From contig NZ_JANXMU010000060.1 of assembly GCF_025354435.1 (NCBI RefSeq), positions 104,419 through 168,418 of the forward strand: a stretch of 64,000 nucleotides of DNA, in the 5' to 3' direction. Shown in pieces: positions 8,343-20,168 of the stretch. The translations under genes and the position numbers were made by a program. The number at the start of each line of letters is the position of its first letter. Position 1 is the first letter of the stretch. The notes under the pieces were generated by a model. The model made no database searches. It was not told the origin of the DNA and saw only the letters and a list, made by a program, of their open reading frames with translations. The stretch comes from Rhodoferax sp. (lineage in GTDB: Bacteria > Pseudomonadota > Gammaproteobacteria > Burkholderiales > Burkholderiaceae_C).

Positions 8343-10004
8343 TTACTTCAATGCTTTGAAACGCATCCGCTTAGGCTTGGCACCCTCCTCGCCCAAACGC
8401 TTCTTCTTGTCGGCTTCGTACTCTTGGTAGTTACCGTCAAAGAATGTCCACTGGCTATCGCCTTCGCAGGCCAGGATGTGGGTGGCGATACGGTCCAGGA
8501 ACCAACGGTCATGGCTGATGACCATCAGCGAACCGGCGAATTCCAGCAGCGCGTCTTCCAGAGCACGCAGGGTTTCCACGTCCAAGTCATTAGACGGCTC
8601 ATCCAGCATCAGCACGTTGCCGCCTGCAATCAGGGTCTTGGCCAAGTGCAAACGACCACGCTCACCACCGGACAGCGAACCGACGCGCTTTTGCTGGTCG
8701 CCGCCGTTGAAGTTGAAGCGGCCACAGTAGGCACGGCTGGCCATCTGGAACTTGCCCACGTTCAAGATGTCGAGCCCACCGGACACGTCTTCCCAAACGG
8801 TTTTTTCATTGGCTAAATCGTCACGGTTCTGGTCCACAAACGCCATCTTGACGGTCTGGCCGATTTTCACCGTGCCGCTGTCGGGCTGCTGCTGCCCGGC
8901 GATCATGCGGAATAGCGTGGATTTACCCGCACCGTTGGGGCCGATGATGCCGACGATGGCGCCAGGTGGCACTTTGAAGCTCAGGTTGTCGATCAACACA
9001 CGGTCGCCAAAAGACTTGGTGACGTTGACGAATTCGATCACTTCTTGGCCCAGGCGGTCGGCCACGGGGATGAAGATTTCGTTCGTCTCGTTGCGCTTTT
9101 GGTATTCAAAGTCGCTCAGTTCTTCAAAGCGGGCCAGACGGGCTTTGCTCTTGGCCTGGCGGGCCTTGGGGTTCTGGCGCGACCATTCCAATTCCTTCTT
9201 CAAGGCCTTGGCACGCGATTCTTCGCCCTTTTGCTCTTGCTCCAGGCGCGCGCCCTTTTGCGTCAGCCAGTCAGAGTAGTTGCCTTTGTACGGAATGCCG
9301 GAGCCCCGGTCCAGCTCCAAAATCCATTCGGCGGCATTGTCCAAAAAGTAGCGATCGTGAGTAATAGCCACGACGGTGCCCGAGTAGCGCTGCAAAAATT
9401 GCTCCAGCCAGTCCACCGATTCGGCATCCAAGTGATTGGTAGGCTCATCCAGCAGCAGCATGTCGGGCTTGGACAACAGCAGACGGCACAGCGCCACGCG
9501 GCGCTTTTCACCACCGGACAACACGCCCACTACGGCATCCCATGGTGGCAGGCGCAACGCGTCGGCGGCGATTTCCAGTTGGTGCTCGGAATCGGTACCG
9601 GCGGTGGCGATGATCGCTTCTAGTTCGGCTTGCTCGGCGGCCAGTGCGTCAAAGTCGGCATCCTCTTCGCCATAGGCGGTGTAGACCTCTTCCAGGCGCG
9701 CCTTGGCGGTGAATACCTTGCCCATGGCGGACTCGACGCTTTCGCGCACGGTTTGCGTGGGGTCCAGTTGGGGTTCCTGCGGCAGGTAGCCGATGTTCAG
9801 GCCAGCCATGGGCTGGGCCTCGCCTTCGATTTCCTTGTCCAGCCCGGCCATGATCTTGAGCAAGGTGGACTTGCCCGAGCCGTTCGTACCAAGCACGCCG
9901 ATCTTGGCGCCAGGGAAGAAGCTGAGCGAAATATCTTTGAGAATGTGGCGCTTGGGCGGCACGATCTTGCCGACGCGGTTCATGGTAAATACGTACTGGG
10001 CCAT
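8343..10004 (-). CDS. ettA: Energy-dependent translational throttle protein EttA (ABC-F)
   Basis: A 553-residue soluble ABC-F ATPase with two tandem nucleotide-binding domains and no membrane segments, close to the 555 residues of E. coli EttA. Walker A motifs are GTNGSGKST (~39-47) and GPNGAGKST; both LSGGE signatures are present (VLSGGEKRR, SLSGGERGR), as are the two Walker B sequences ending LLDEPTNHLD and MLDEPSNDLD. The inter-domain linker is lysine/arginine-rich. The family binds the ribosomal E site and gates early elongation by ATP/ADP ratio. The ATG at 10004 begins the conserved MAQYVFTM N-terminus; an upstream in-frame start at 10046 adds a non-conserved leader. Confidence 0.95.
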   Translation of the reverse strand: MAQYVFTMNRVGKIVPPKRHILKDISLSFFPGAKIGVLGTNGSGKSTLLKIMAGLDKEIEGEAQPMAGLNIGYLPQEPQLDPTQTVRESVESAMGKVFTAKARLEEVYTAYGEEDADFDALAAEQAELEAIIATAGTDSEHQLEIAADALRLPPWDAVVGVLSGGEKRRVALCRLLLSKPDMLLLDEPTNHLDAESVDWLEQFLQRYSGTVVAITHDRYFLDNAAEWILELDRGSGIPYKGNYSDWLTQKGARLEQEQKGEESRAKALKKELEWSRQNPKARQAKSKARLARFEELSDFEYQKRNETNEIFIPVADRLGQEVIEFVNVTKSFGDRVLIDNLSFKVPPGAIVGIIGPNGAGKSTLFRMIAGQQQPDSGTVKIGQTVKMAFVDQNRDDLANEKTVWEDVSGGLDILNVGKFQMASRAYCGRFNFNGGDQQKRVGSLSGGERGRLHLAKTLIAGGNVLMLDEPSNDLDVETLRALEDALLEFAGSLMVISHDRWFLDRIATHILACEGDSQWTFFDGNYQEYEADKKKRLGEEGAKPKRMRFKALK

Positions 10005-10259
10005 CTTTTTGAGAGTGAAGTTGCTGCAAAAAATCTGCCGAAACAAGTCGGGCGAACGCCGATTATCCCAGCATGCGACAATCTACAGGTTGCGGCATTC
10101 CAATTGGCTGCAACGCCAGCACTTCGCTGGGGGCCAAAACCAAGATAAACCCTCTTGTTTTGCGTCCATTTTTAAAAAATGTCTGCCTTTGATTGGTGCC
10201 CCAGTTCACAACTGGAGCGATAGGCCAGGCTTCCAAGCGCCCAGGACGGGCGCAACAAA
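10005..10259. promoter_or_regulatory. Divergent promoter region ettA / DEAD-box helicase
   Basis: A 255-bp gap between divergent genes. AT-rich stretches lie at ~10141-10190. A perfect short inverted repeat, CCAGTT-CAC-AACTGG, is at ~10201-10215, followed by AGGACGG 10-15 bp before the helicase ATG. No certain -35/-10 pair is assigned. Confidence 0.4.
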
Positions 10260-12131
10260 ATGAACTTTGAAGAACTGAATCTGGCCCCGGCCATTCTGAA
10301 GGCCGTGCAAGAGCAAGGCTATACCGAGCCCACACCGATCCAAGCACAGGCCATTCCGGTCGTCTTGGCGGGACACGATCTGCTGGGCGGTGCGCAAACC
10401 GGCACCGGCAAAACGGCAGCTTTCACCCTGCCCCTGCTGCAGCGCCTGACCGAGAGCGCTCCGGCAACCAACAAATTTGGTGGCAAAGGCATCCGCGCCC
10501 TGGTGCTCACCCCCACCCGCGAACTCGCCGCCCAGGTGGAAGAGTCGGTGCAAACCTACGGTAAATACCTGGAGCTGACCTCCACCGTGATCTTTGGTGG
10601 TGTGGGCATGAACCCGCAAATCACCAAGGTCAAAAAAGGCGTGGACATTCTGGTCGCCACCCCGGGCCGCCTGCTGGATCTGATGCAGCAAGGCGTATTG
10701 GACCTGGGCCAAGTGCAAATGTTGGTGTTGGACGAGGCCGACCGCATGCTCGACATGGGCTTCATCCATGACGTGAAAAAAGTGCTGGCTGCCGTACCCA
10801 AAGATAAGCAAAGCCTGCTGTTCTCGGCCACGTTCAGCGATGAAATCCGTGACCTCGCCGCCACGCTGCTGAAGAACCCACAAAGCGTGCAAGTCACGCC
10901 GCGCAACACCACCGTGCAGCGCATCACCCAGGTGATCCACCCGGTTGGTCGCGGCAAGAAAAAGGCCTTGCTGGCCCACATCATCCAGGAACACAACTGG
11001 AGCCAGGTGCTGGTGTTCACCCGCACCAAATTCGGCGCCAACAACGTGGCCGAATTCCTGGAAAAGAACGGCATCACCGCCATGGCGCTGCACGGCAACA
11101 AGAGCCAGTCGGCCCGCACCCAGGCCCTGCAAGGCTTCAAAAGCGGCGATGTACGCGCGCTGGTGGCCACCGACATCGCTGCCCGCGGTATCGACATTGA
11201 CGACCTGCCACACGTGGTCAACTACGAAATCCCGAACGTCTGCGAAGACTATGTGCACCGCATCGGCCGTACCGGTCGTGCTGGTGCCGAAGGCGCTGCC
11301 GTTAACTTGGTGTGCCTGGACGAAGAAGGCTTCATGCAGGACATCGAACGCTTCACCAAGCAAGAAATTGCCGTGCAAGTGATCGAAGGCTTCATGCCCG
11401 AACCCAATGAGCGTGCCGAACCCATCGCCATGGGTCGCCAAACGATCTGGGGCGGTGCCGGCAAGCCACCGAGCCGTGACGTGATGCAGGCCGCTGCCAA
11501 GGCAGCCCGCACCGAAATGCTGCAGCGCGTGCGCGACAGCAAGGGTGCCAATGGTGGCGACGGCGCTGGCCGTGGCAACAACGGTGGCGGCAATGGCGGC
11601 CCCCGTAGCAACGCACCCCGTGGCGGCCCCCGTGCCCCACAAGGTGACGGCATGGCTCCTCCACGCCCCCAAGGCGCGCGTCCACCCCAGGGTGGCCGTG
11701 GCGGCCGTCCTAGCGGCCCCGGCGGTGCACGCACCGGTGGCGGCGGCTACGGTGGTGGCAATGCAGGTGGTGGTTACGGCGGCGGCAATGGCGGCGGTAA
11801 CAGCTACGGTGGTGGCAATGGAAATGGCGGCGGCTACGGCGGCGGTGCACAGCCCGACCACACCCGCTCGGCTTCGATGGGTGGCCAGGGCCCTGCGCCC
11901 CGCCCTGCCCAAGGCGGCCAGCCTGACCCCATGCGCACCAGCGTAGACAGCATGCTCGACCGGGGTCGCCGTGGCGGCTTCGGAGGCGGTAACCGCAATA
12001 GCGGTGGCGGCGGTGGCTACGGTGGTGGCAATGGCGGCGGTAACGGTGGTGGCGGCGGCTTCGGCGGCGGCCGCAGTAGCGGCGGCGGCTCCCGTGGCCC
12101 CGGCGGCCCACGCGGTTCGTTCGGACGCTAA
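10260..12131 (+). CDS. rhlE: DEAD-box ATP-dependent RNA helicase, RhlE-like, with Gly-rich tail
   Basis: A 623-residue RNA helicase. Motifs in order: Q motif [10 protein letters not shown], Walker A AQTGTGKT (~45-52), PTRELA, TPGR, DEAD at 158-161, SAT (FSATFSDE), then the second RecA domain with VFTRTK, ARGIDID and [10 protein letters not shown]. From about residue 430 to the end the protein is low-complexity, rich in Gly, Asn, Arg and Pro, with repeated [11 protein letters not shown] units. Such tails usually bind RNA non-specifically or promote condensates. The tail is longer than in most RhlE proteins. Assignment to RhlE rather than another DEAD subgroup rests on overall similarity. Confidence 0.9.
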   Translation: MNFEELNLAPAILKAVQEQGYTEPTPIQAQAIPVVLAGHDLLGGAQTGTGKTAAFTLPLLQRLTESAPATNKFGGKGIRALVLTPTRELAAQVEESVQTYGKYLELTSTVIFGGVGMNPQITKVKKGVDILVATPGRLLDLMQQGVLDLGQVQMLVLDEADRMLDMGFIHDVKKVLAAVPKDKQSLLFSATFSDEIRDLAATLLKNPQSVQVTPRNTTVQRITQVIHPVGRGKKKALLAHIIQEHNWSQVLVFTRTKFGANNVAEFLEKNGITAMALHGNKSQSARTQALQGFKSGDVRALVATDIAARGIDIDDLPHVVNYEIPNVCEDYVHRIGRTGRAGAEGAAVNLVCLDEEGFMQDIERFTKQEIAVQVIEGFMPEPNERAEPIAMGRQTIWGGAGKPPSRDVMQAAAKAARTEMLQRVRDSKGANGGDGAGRGNNGGGNGGPRSNAPRGGPRAPQGDGMAPPRPQGARPPQGGRGGRPSGPGGARTGGGGYGGGNAGGGYGGGNGGGNSYGGGNGNGGGYGGGAQPDHTRSASMGGQGPAPRPAQGGQPDPMRTSVDSMLDRGRRGGFGGGNRNSGGGGGYGGGNGGGNGGGGGFGGGRSSGGGSRGPGGPRGSFGR

Positions 12132-12137
12132 TTTAAG

Positions 12138-12200
12138 AGTCTTTTAGACCTCTGGCGCAGATAGCACATGCGCTAGTAGCTACCAAATTAGGAGCATTCA
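12138..12200 (-). repeat. TAGC-type 3' intergenic repeat
   Basis: A copy of the dispersed repeat read on the minus strand: TTTGGTAGCTACTAGCGCA, spacer, then TGCGCCAGAGGTC. It starts about 7 bp after the helicase stop codon. Confidence 0.7.
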
Positions 12201-12212
12201 ATTCTCCTTACC

Positions 12213-12243
12213 TGGCGCATGGCATTCGGCATGCGCCTTTTTT
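12213..12243 (+). terminator. Rho-independent terminator of the helicase gene
   Basis: GGCGCATG (12213-12220) pairs with CATGCGCC (12230-12237) across a short loop and is followed by six T. Confidence 0.85.
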
Positions 12244-12297
12244 ATGGGCGTTTATTTTTACAATCGACCCTCTACCCACTCCCTCCTAAAAAATACC

Positions 12298-12705
12298 ATG
12301 CGACTTCTCCACACCATGCTGCGCGTCGGCCACCTGCAGCGCTCTATCGACTTTTATACCCAGATTCTGGGCATGCAACTGCTGCGCATGTCGGAAAACG
12401 CCGAATACAAGTACACCCTGGCCTTCGTGGGCTACGGCAGCAACCCCGACCATGCCGAGCTGGAGCTGACTTACAACCACGGCGTAGACAGCTACGAGCT
12501 GGGCACCGCCTACGGCCATATCGCCCTGGCCGTGCCCGATGCCTATGCTGCCTGCGAAAAGATCAAATCTGCCGGTGGCCAGGTCACGCGCGAAGCCGGT
12601 CCAGTCAAGGGCGGCACCACGGTAATTGCCTTTGTGACCGACCCGGACGGCTACAAGATCGAGCTGATCCAGCGCGCCGAACACGCGGGCGGCTCAGGTA
12701 TTTGA
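12298..12705 (+). CDS. gloA: Lactoylglutathione lyase (glyoxalase I)
   Basis: A 135-residue vicinal-oxygen-chelate enzyme that isomerises the methylglyoxal-glutathione hemithioacetal to S-lactoylglutathione. Expected metal ligands are visible: His in RLLHTMLRV (residue 5), Glu in HAELELTYN, His in YGHIAL and Glu in KIELIQR near the C-terminus, the pattern of the Ni/Co-dependent bacterial type. The ATG at 12298 gives the standard length; an in-frame extension to 12244 overlaps the preceding terminator tail and is rejected. Confidence 0.95.
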   Translation: MRLLHTMLRVGHLQRSIDFYTQILGMQLLRMSENAEYKYTLAFVGYGSNPDHAELELTYNHGVDSYELGTAYGHIALAVPDAYAACEKIKSAGGQVTREAGPVKGGTTVIAFVTDPDGYKIELIQRAEHAGGSGI

Positions 12706-12712
12706 TGCCCTG

Positions 12713-12740
12713 GCTTCGTCCCCTATTTAGTGGACGAAGC
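12713..12740. other. Perfect 9-bp hairpin upstream of the caspase-like gene
   Basis: GCTTCGTCC (12713-12721) and GGACGAAGC (12732-12740) form a perfect stem with a 10-base loop and no T tract. It lies between gloA and the caspase-like gene and could be an operator or an RNA structure. A weaker GCCCGG/CCGGGC pair follows. Confidence 0.5.
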
Positions 12741-12806
12741 GCTCGCCCGGTGTATTGACACGGCCCAAGCGCCGGGCGGAACATGGTTTCTTTTTGAGGA
12801 GACACC

Positions 12807-13697
12807 ATGGCCACCAAAAAAGCAACTGCCGCCGTCGCCAAAGCCAAGGCCCTGTCGCTGCACATGGGGCTCAATGCCGTCAGCGGCGCAGCCTATTCGG
12901 GGTGGACGGGGCCTTTGGCGGCCTGTGAGTTCGATGCCAATGACATGGCCGCCATTGCCAAGGCGCAGGGCATACGGCCCACCGTACTACTCACCAAACA
13001 AGCGACCCGCAGCAAGTTTTTAAGCGCCATACGCAGTGCAGCCAAAACGCTGGTCGCAGGCGATCTGTTCTTTTTGACCTACTCCGGCCACGGTGGGCAG
13101 GTCACCGATATCAACAGCGATGAACCCGACGGAAAGGACGAAACCTGGTGCCTGTTTGATGGCCAAATCCTGGATGACGAGCTGTACTTTGAGTACAGCC
13201 AATTTGCCGCCGGGGTGCGCATACTGGTGTTGTCGGACAGCTGCCATAGCGGTTCGGTGGTCAAGGCCATGCCCAACGAACCTGGCTCGCGGGCTATGCC
13301 CCTGGGGGTCGCCATGCGCGTGAACCGCGACCATAAAGCGTTTTACGACAAGCTGCAGGTGGACGTAGCCAAGGCCGCAGGCGGCCAGATCGCCGACCCT
13401 GACACTGCCTTGACCCAGGTGACAGTCAGCAACCGTCTGACCGCCGTGGTCAGCCAGTTCAAACCCTCCTTGGTATTGGTATCAGGCTGCCAGGACAACC
13501 AGACCTCGATGGACGGCGACCACAACGGCGCGTTTACCGAGCAAGTGCTCAAGGTGTGGGCCAACGGCACGTTTACCGGCACCTACCGCCAGTTCCACGC
13601 CAAGGTGCGTGCCGGCTTGCCGCCCACCCAGTCGCCTAACCTGTTCACACTGGGCAAAGCAGGCCCATTTTTGAAGCAGAAGCCGTTTACGGTCTGA
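12807..13697 (+). CDS. Caspase-like (metacaspase/orthocaspase) peptidase, C14 family
   Basis: A 296-residue single-domain cysteine protease homologue. The catalytic dyad is visible: His95 in TYSGHGGQ and Cys146 in LSDSCHSGS, in the p20-like order typical of clan CD. There is no signal peptide and no recognisable extra domain. The N-terminus is Lys/Ala-rich ([15 protein letters not shown]). A good GAGGAG sequence precedes the ATG at 12807. Prokaryotic metacaspases usually cleave after Arg/Lys; targets here are unknown. It is monocistronic, between gloA and a bidirectional terminator. Confidence 0.87.
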   Translation: MATKKATAAVAKAKALSLHMGLNAVSGAAYSGWTGPLAACEFDANDMAAIAKAQGIRPTVLLTKQATRSKFLSAIRSAAKTLVAGDLFFLTYSGHGGQVTDINSDEPDGKDETWCLFDGQILDDELYFEYSQFAAGVRILVLSDSCHSGSVVKAMPNEPGSRAMPLGVAMRVNRDHKAFYDKLQVDVAKAAGGQIADPDTALTQVTVSNRLTAVVSQFKPSLVLVSGCQDNQTSMDGDHNGAFTEQVLKVWANGTFTGTYRQFHAKVRAGLPPTQSPNLFTLGKAGPFLKQKPFTV

Positions 13698-13729
13698 AAA
13701 AAAGCGCCTTAAAAGGCGCTTTTTTTTTA
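13698..13729. terminator. Bidirectional terminator
   Basis: AAAAAAAGCGCCTT and AAGGCGC followed by nine T form a compact hairpin, A-rich on one side and T-rich on the other. It serves both the caspase-like gene and the convergent eda. Confidence 0.9.
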
Positions 13730-14383
13730 GGCCTTCTTTTTCAAGGCCGCGGTATCCAGACACAACTGGGTGATGCGGCCCCAGTCGCCTGCCAGCATGG
13801 CATCGACCGGCACGATCCACGAACCGCCCACGCACACCACATTCGGCAGCGCCAAAAATTCAGGCGCGTTTTGCAGTGTCACGCCGCCGGTGGGGCAGAA
13901 CTTCACATCAAAGAACGGGCCGCTCCAGGCCTCCAGCATGGCGGGGCCACCGGCTTGCATGGCGGGGAAGAACTTCAACTCAGTGAAGCCGTCTTCCTGG
14001 GCCATCATGATTTCGCTACCCGTCGCCACGCCGGGCAACAGAGCCAAGCCTGCATCGCGGCAAGCCTGGCCGACGGTACGGGTGTAGCCGGGGCTCACGC
14101 CAAACAGGGCTCCGGCCTTGGCCGCGGCTTGCGCGTCGGCGGCGCTGCGGATGGTGCCTGCACCGATGACGGCATCGGGCACTTCCTTGGCGATGCGCTC
14201 AATACATTCCAGCGCCTGCGGGGTGCGCAGCGTAACTTCCAGCATGCGGATGCCGCCAGCCACCAAGGCGCGCGCCAGCGGTACGGCGTGGGCGACATCG
14301 TTGAGCACGATGACCGGAATCACCGGTGCGTCTTGCATGACTTGCAAGGCCGTCCAGCGGCCGGTGTGGTTGCTTAGACCCAT
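13727..14383 (-). CDS. eda: 2-dehydro-3-deoxy-phosphogluconate (KDPG) aldolase
   Basis: A 218-residue class I aldolase that splits KDPG into pyruvate and glyceraldehyde-3-phosphate, the last Entner-Doudoroff step. The Schiff-base Lys is Lys137 in TELKFFPA; the general acid/base Glu49 lies in MLEVTLRTP, and the phosphate loop is PTGGV. Its start overlaps the end of edd by 10 bp, with GGAG just upstream, so the two genes are translationally coupled. Confidence 0.96.
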   Translation of the reverse strand: MGLSNHTGRWTALQVMQDAPVIPVIVLNDVAHAVPLARALVAGGIRMLEVTLRTPQALECIERIAKEVPDAVIGAGTIRSAADAQAAAKAGALFGVSPGYTRTVGQACRDAGLALLPGVATGSEIMMAQEDGFTELKFFPAMQAGGPAMLEAWSGPFFDVKFCPTGGVTLQNAPEFLALPNVVCVGGSWIVPVDAMLAGDWGRITQLCLDTAALKKKA

Positions 14384-16191
14384 GAGAGAGCTCCTTGTTC
14401 AGCGGTGAGGGCATTGCGGCGCATGCCAGAAAAAAGTTCACGGCCCATGCCAAAGCCATTGGCGACGCGCAGGGCTTCGGGCATGGTGGCCAAGGGACGC
14501 GCATCCCATTCGGCATCGGGCACCAGGGCCTGCAGCGTACCGGCCACGGCATCCAGGCGCACCACGTCGCCGTCCAGCAGCTTGGCCAGCGGGCCACCGG
14601 CCAGGGCTTCGGGAGATACGTGGATAGCGGCGGGCACCTTGCCCGAGGCACCGCTCATGCGGCCATCGGTGACTAGGGCCACGCGGTAGCCCTTGCCTTG
14701 CAGCACGGCCAGCGGGGGCGTGAGTTTGTGCAGTTCGGGCATGCCGTTGGCCTGCGGGCCTTGCCAGCGCACCACGCAGACCACGTCGCGGTTCAGCTCA
14801 CCCGCATTGAAGGCCACGTGCAGGGCTTCTTGCGAGTCGAACAGGCGGATCGGCGCTTCGATGATGTGGCGGTCGTCCGGCACGGCGGATGCCTTGATCA
14901 CGCTGCGACCCAGGTTGCCTTTCAGTAGCTTCAGACCGCCGGTGGGGCTGAAGGGGTTGGATGCGGGGCGCACGATGGTGGTGTCCTTGGACTCCAGCAC
15001 GGTGTTCCAGGTCAGGGTGTCACCCACCAGCGCGGGTTCGCCTGCAAATTCGCGCAGGCCGCCGGGGCGCACGGTCAGCACGTCGGCGTGCATGAAGCCC
15101 GCGTCCAGCAGCTCGCGGATGATGAAACCGGGGCCGCCTGCAGCCTGGAACTGGTTTACATCGGCGCTGCCGTTGGGGTAGACGTGCGACAGCGTGGGCA
15201 CTACATCCGACAAGGCGCTGAAGTCATCCCAGTCGATCACGATGCCAGCGGCGGATGCCACGGCGACCCAGTGGATCAGATGGTTGGTGGAGCCGCCGGT
15301 GGCCAGCAAGGCAACCATGGCGTTGACGATGCAGCGCTCGTCCACCACATGGCCGATGGGTGCGTAACGCTTGGCTTTCACGTCGGCCAGCACGGTGCGA
15401 GTGGCTTCACGGGTGAGTTCGTCGCGCATGGCACCACCGGGGGCCACAAAAGCCGTGCCGGGCACGTGCAGACCCATGGCTTCGAGCAGCATCTGGTTGC
15501 TGTTGGCGGTGCCGTAGAAGGTGCAGGTGCCGGGCGCATGGTAGGCGGCGGATTCGGCCTGCAGCAGCTCGGTACGGCCCACCAAACCCTGGGCGGCTTG
15601 TTCGCGCACCTTGGATTTGGCGTTGTTCGACAGACCGGTGGGCATGGGGCCCGCAGGCACAAACACGGTGGGCAAATGGCCGAACTGCAGCGCGCCGATC
15701 AGCAGGCCGGGCACAATCTTGTCGCACACGCCCAGCATCAGGGCGGCATCGAACATGTCGTGGCTCAGGGCCACGGCGGTGGCCATGGCAATCACGTCGC
15801 GGCTGAACAGGCTGAGTTCCATGCCGGGCGTGCCCTGGGTCACGCCGTCGCACATCGCGGGCACGCCACCGGCAACCTGGGCGGTGGCACCGTGGCGGCG
15901 GGCTTCAGCTTTGACGATGTCAGGGTAGGTTTGCATCGGCGTGTGGGCCGACAGCATGTCGTTGTAGGCGGTGACGATGCCGATGTTGAGTGCCTTTTCG
16001 GTCACCACCTTAAGCTTGTCGTTCACCGGCATACCGGCAAACGCGTGGGCTACATTGGCGCAACCCATGCGCTCGGCCCCCGGTTTACGCTGGGCGGCGG
16101 CCGTGAGGCGTTCTAGATAAGCGCTGCGGCTGGGGCCGCTACGCGCACGAATGCGGTCTGTGACCGCCGCTACCGTGGGGTGGATTGTCAT
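14374..16191 (-). CDS. edd: Phosphogluconate dehydratase
   Basis: A 605-residue IlvD/Edd-family dehydratase converting 6-phosphogluconate to KDPG. Conserved iron-sulfur enzyme segments are visible, including [17 protein letters not shown] and [11 protein letters not shown]; 605 residues matches typical Edd length. It forms an edd-eda operon on the minus strand. The upstream gap (16192-16315) is GC-rich with no clear regulator site. Confidence 0.96.
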   Translation of the reverse strand: MTIHPTVAAVTDRIRARSGPSRSAYLERLTAAAQRKPGAERMGCANVAHAFAGMPVNDKLKVVTEKALNIGIVTAYNDMLSAHTPMQTYPDIVKAEARRHGATAQVAGGVPAMCDGVTQGTPGMELSLFSRDVIAMATAVALSHDMFDAALMLGVCDKIVPGLLIGALQFGHLPTVFVPAGPMPTGLSNNAKSKVREQAAQGLVGRTELLQAESAAYHAPGTCTFYGTANSNQMLLEAMGLHVPGTAFVAPGGAMRDELTREATRTVLADVKAKRYAPIGHVVDERCIVNAMVALLATGGSTNHLIHWVAVASAAGIVIDWDDFSALSDVVPTLSHVYPNGSADVNQFQAAGGPGFIIRELLDAGFMHADVLTVRPGGLREFAGEPALVGDTLTWNTVLESKDTTIVRPASNPFSPTGGLKLLKGNLGRSVIKASAVPDDRHIIEAPIRLFDSQEALHVAFNAGELNRDVVCVVRWQGPQANGMPELHKLTPPLAVLQGKGYRVALVTDGRMSGASGKVPAAIHVSPEALAGGPLAKLLDGDVVRLDAVAGTLQALVPDAEWDARPLATMPEALRVANGFGMGRELFSGMRRNALTAEQGALSWV

Positions 16192-16315
16192 GGTCTTTTG
16201 GTAACTAAATTACAGCCGCAATGGTACTCCGTAACCGCAGGGGTGGGCAGCTTAGGAGTTACCAGTAGGGTACGAAAGACCGCCGCGAAGGGGCGTAAAA
16301 ACAGCCTGTCAAAAA

Positions 16316-16375
16316 CTATTAAATAGATAGCTACTAGCGTAGGTTCTATATGCGCTAGAGGTCATTTTTATATAT
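16316..16375 (+). repeat. TAGC-type 3' intergenic repeat
   Basis: AAATAGATAGCTACTAGCG, spacer, then TATGCGCTAGAGGTC and an AT tail. It lies immediately after the stop of the sigma-54 activator gene, which is on the opposite strand. Confidence 0.75.
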
Positions 16376-16379
16376 AAAT

Positions 16380-18314
16380 TTATTTGCCACCTAGTTTGCG
16401 GTACAGGGTGTTGCGGCTCACCCCCAGTTGGCGGGCAGCCTGGGACACATTGCCATTGCACTGCAACAAGACCCGTTCCATGGTGCGCACCGACTGCGCG
16501 CGCAGCGGGCCTTCTGTTGCTGTGTCGGCCACCGTATCGGCAGCTACGGTGTTGCTGCGCAGATCCTGGGCCAGGTCGTCCGGCAGGTGGTGCCAGTCGA
16601 TCAGGCTGTCGCCCTCGTCCAGCAAGGCGCAGGCTGTGCACAGGGCGTTGGCCAGTTGGCGCACATTGCCGGGCCAGTTGAAATGCAAAAAGGCGGTAAC
16701 CAGGCTGGGGGCGAGTTGCAGGCTCTGGCCGGGGGCCAGTGTGGCCAGCAGCCGCTCGATCAACGCACCCTGGTCGCTGCGCTCCCGCAGGGGTGGCAGG
16801 TGCAGCGTGAGACCGTTGATGCGGTAATACAGGTCTTCCCGAAAGCGCCCGGCCTGCATCTCATCGCGCAGTTGGCGGTGGGTGGCGCAGACCAAAAAGA
16901 AGTCCAGCGCCACGGTCTTGCCGCCGCCCAGGGGCTGCACTTGGCGCTCTTGCAGCACCCGCAGCAGCCGGGCCTGGAAGGCCAGCGGCATGTCACCCAC
17001 TTCGTCCAGCAGCAAGGTGCCGCCGTGGGCCTCGCGCAAGCGGCCGGGCGAGCCTTCGCGCCGGGCTCCGGTAAACGCGCCGGGGCTGTAGCCAAACAGC
17101 TCAGCTTCGATCAGCGCTTCGGGCAAGGCGGCGCAGTTCACCGCCACAAACGGGCTGTTTTTACGTGGCCCGGCGGCATGCACGGCGCGGGCAAACACCT
17201 CTTTGCCTACACCCGACTCGCCCTGCAGCAGCAAGGCGATGGGTTTGCCGACCACGCGGCGGGCCTTGTCCAGTGCGGCGCGGAAGGTGGCATCGCCCGT
17301 GTCCAGGGCCCCCAAAGCATCGCAGGTGGCGGGTTCGGTAAATGCAGTGGGCGTGGTGACGGTACGCGGCAGCGGCAAGGCGCGGCTGCGCCCCAAGTCC
17401 ACCCGCAGCCAGACCTGGCCGCCGCTGGGGCCAAACACCTGGCGCACGGTGGCCGGGCCGGGCTGCAGCACCAGCATATGGGCCAGCGGCCACACGGCTT
17501 CCAGCTGCACACGGCCAATGCTGTCTCGCCCCAGGCACAGCCACTGCAGCGCCCCGGTGTTGGCACCCAGCAGCCAGCCCTCGGGCGACACCGCCAGCTG
17601 GCATTCGGTGACGCTGCCAATCCCCTCGATCTGGCTGTGGAAGCGCAAACGGATGTGGCCTGCGTGGCGGGTTTCAAACAGCTTGTGCTCGATCATCCGC
17701 GCCGCCGACCGGGCCAGGCCCAGGGTGTGCGGGTGGTAGCCGCGGTGGTCGCCAGAGATATCCAGCGCGCCCAGCAAGCGGCCTGCCGGGTCGTGGATGG
17801 GAGCAGCGGCGCAGGTCAGAAAGCCGTTGCGTTCCAGGTAGTGTTCGCTGGCATGCACGGCCACCGGAATTTGCTCGGCCATGGCGGTGCCGATGGCGTT
17901 GGTGCCCCGGTACTGCTCGTGCCAAGTGGCACCGGGGCGCAGGGCGACGCGGCTGGCGCGGTCTAAAAAAGCGGCGTCGCCCAGGGTGTGCAGCAGCAGG
18001 CCGCCGCTGTCGGCCAGGATCACCATGCAGTCGCTGTCGCGGGTTTGCTCGAACACAAATTCCATCACCGGGCGGGCGTGGGCCACCAGTTCGCGCTGGT
18101 GCTCCAGGGCGCGGGCCAGTTGGGCGGTGGATGCGTGCGGCGCGCCGGGGGTGCGGCCACTGGCCTGCAGACCAAAGTCCAGGCTGCGGCTCCAGGAGCG
18201 GGCCAGCCGCTCGTCTAGCAGGCCCGTGGGTACGCCACCCTGGTCGAGCAGCTGGCGGCGGGCCTGGCGCAGCGCCACGGGGGTGGCTCTGGCCGTGGGA
18301 AGGTTGGAATGCAT
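16380..18314 (-). CDS. Sigma-54-dependent transcriptional activator, AcoR type (GAF-AAA+-Fis)
   Basis: A 644-residue enhancer-binding protein. The N-terminal ~300 residues hold a GAF-like sensor with no phospho-acceptor receiver. The central AAA+ domain has Walker A GESGVGKE, the sigma-54 contact loop GAFTGA (~411-416) and a GNVRQL segment. The C-terminus is a Fis-type helix-turn-helix (NVSQAARQLGVSRNTLYRKLG). AcoR-like activators sense acetoin or aldehydes directly and drive dehydrogenase genes. The divergent aldehyde dehydrogenase with a -24/-12 promoter in front is therefore the expected target. Confidence 0.92.
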   Translation of the reverse strand: MHSNLPTARATPVALRQARRQLLDQGGVPTGLLDERLARSWSRSLDFGLQASGRTPGAPHASTAQLARALEHQRELVAHARPVMEFVFEQTRDSDCMVILADSGGLLLHTLGDAAFLDRASRVALRPGATWHEQYRGTNAIGTAMAEQIPVAVHASEHYLERNGFLTCAAAPIHDPAGRLLGALDISGDHRGYHPHTLGLARSAARMIEHKLFETRHAGHIRLRFHSQIEGIGSVTECQLAVSPEGWLLGANTGALQWLCLGRDSIGRVQLEAVWPLAHMLVLQPGPATVRQVFGPSGGQVWLRVDLGRSRALPLPRTVTTPTAFTEPATCDALGALDTGDATFRAALDKARRVVGKPIALLLQGESGVGKEVFARAVHAAGPRKNSPFVAVNCAALPEALIEAELFGYSPGAFTGARREGSPGRLREAHGGTLLLDEVGDMPLAFQARLLRVLQERQVQPLGGGKTVALDFFLVCATHRQLRDEMQAGRFREDLYYRINGLTLHLPPLRERSDQGALIERLLATLAPGQSLQLAPSLVTAFLHFNWPGNVRQLANALCTACALLDEGDSLIDWHHLPDDLAQDLRSNTVAADTVADTATEGPLRAQSVRTMERVLLQCNGNVSQAARQLGVSRNTLYRKLGGK

Positions 18315-18423
18315 GTGTTGTCTCCTTGCCGTCCCCGGTCCGTGTCGGGGCAGTCATGTAGCGAAGTACTGTAGTGTGTGACGCTGTTTGTGCCAAGCAG
18401 TTCAACCGATGCCACAGGGCGTG

Positions 18424-18504
18424 TGCTCCATTTTGGAACACCTGTCCCACACCGGGCGGACACCGCCTGCCGCGCAGGCCCGGTTCGGGCGGCTTTTGAA
18501 CCGG
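18424..18504. promoter_or_regulatory. Candidate upstream activator sites for the AcoR-type regulator
   Basis: Three dyads lie 30-110 bp before the sigma-54 promoter: TGCTCCA-TTT-TGGAACA (18424-18440, one mismatch), TGTCC-N10-GGACA (18443-18462) and CCGGTTC-N11-GAACCGG (18480-18504, perfect arms). Spacing and position fit enhancer sites for the divergent activator. Which dyad is bound cannot be told. Confidence 0.55.
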
Positions 18505-18533
18505 AAACTGGGCTGTTGGGCCGTAACTGCCGA

Positions 18534-18550
18534 TTGGCATGCGCCGTGCA
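18534..18550 (+). promoter_or_regulatory. Sigma-54 (-24/-12) promoter of the aldehyde dehydrogenase gene
   Basis: TTGGCATGCGCCGTGCA has GG and GC exactly 10 bases apart and matches the TGGCAC-N5-TTGCA consensus apart from two bases. It lies about 54 bp before the ATG at 18604, downstream of the candidate enhancer dyads. Confidence 0.75.
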
Positions 18551-18603
18551 ATGAGGCCACCGTACCGGCAAGCGGTGCAAACATACCAAAACAGGAGACT
18601 TTT

Positions 18604-20124
<1,521 letters not shown>

Positions 20125-20132
20125 AACGGCAT

Positions 20133-20168
20133 GGCGCTATGCTTTTTAAGTTTAATAAGCATAGCGCC
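20133..20168. terminator. 12-bp perfect hairpin after the aldehyde dehydrogenase gene
   Basis: GGCGCTATGCTT (20133-20144) and AAGCATAGCGCC (20157-20168) pair perfectly across a 12-base AT loop. It lies directly after the stop codon, without a strong T tract, and runs straight into a TAGC-type repeat. Confidence 0.7.

Noticed and set aside
10206..11912. A 568-residue minus-strand frame opposite the helicase
   Set aside because: Shadow of the DEAD-box helicase and its Gly-rich tail; Ala/Thr/Val/Gly repeats only.
11520..12120. Gly-rich repetitive DNA as a CRISPR-like or satellite array
   Set aside because: It is in-frame coding repeat ([11 protein letters not shown]) of the helicase C-terminus, with no spacers.
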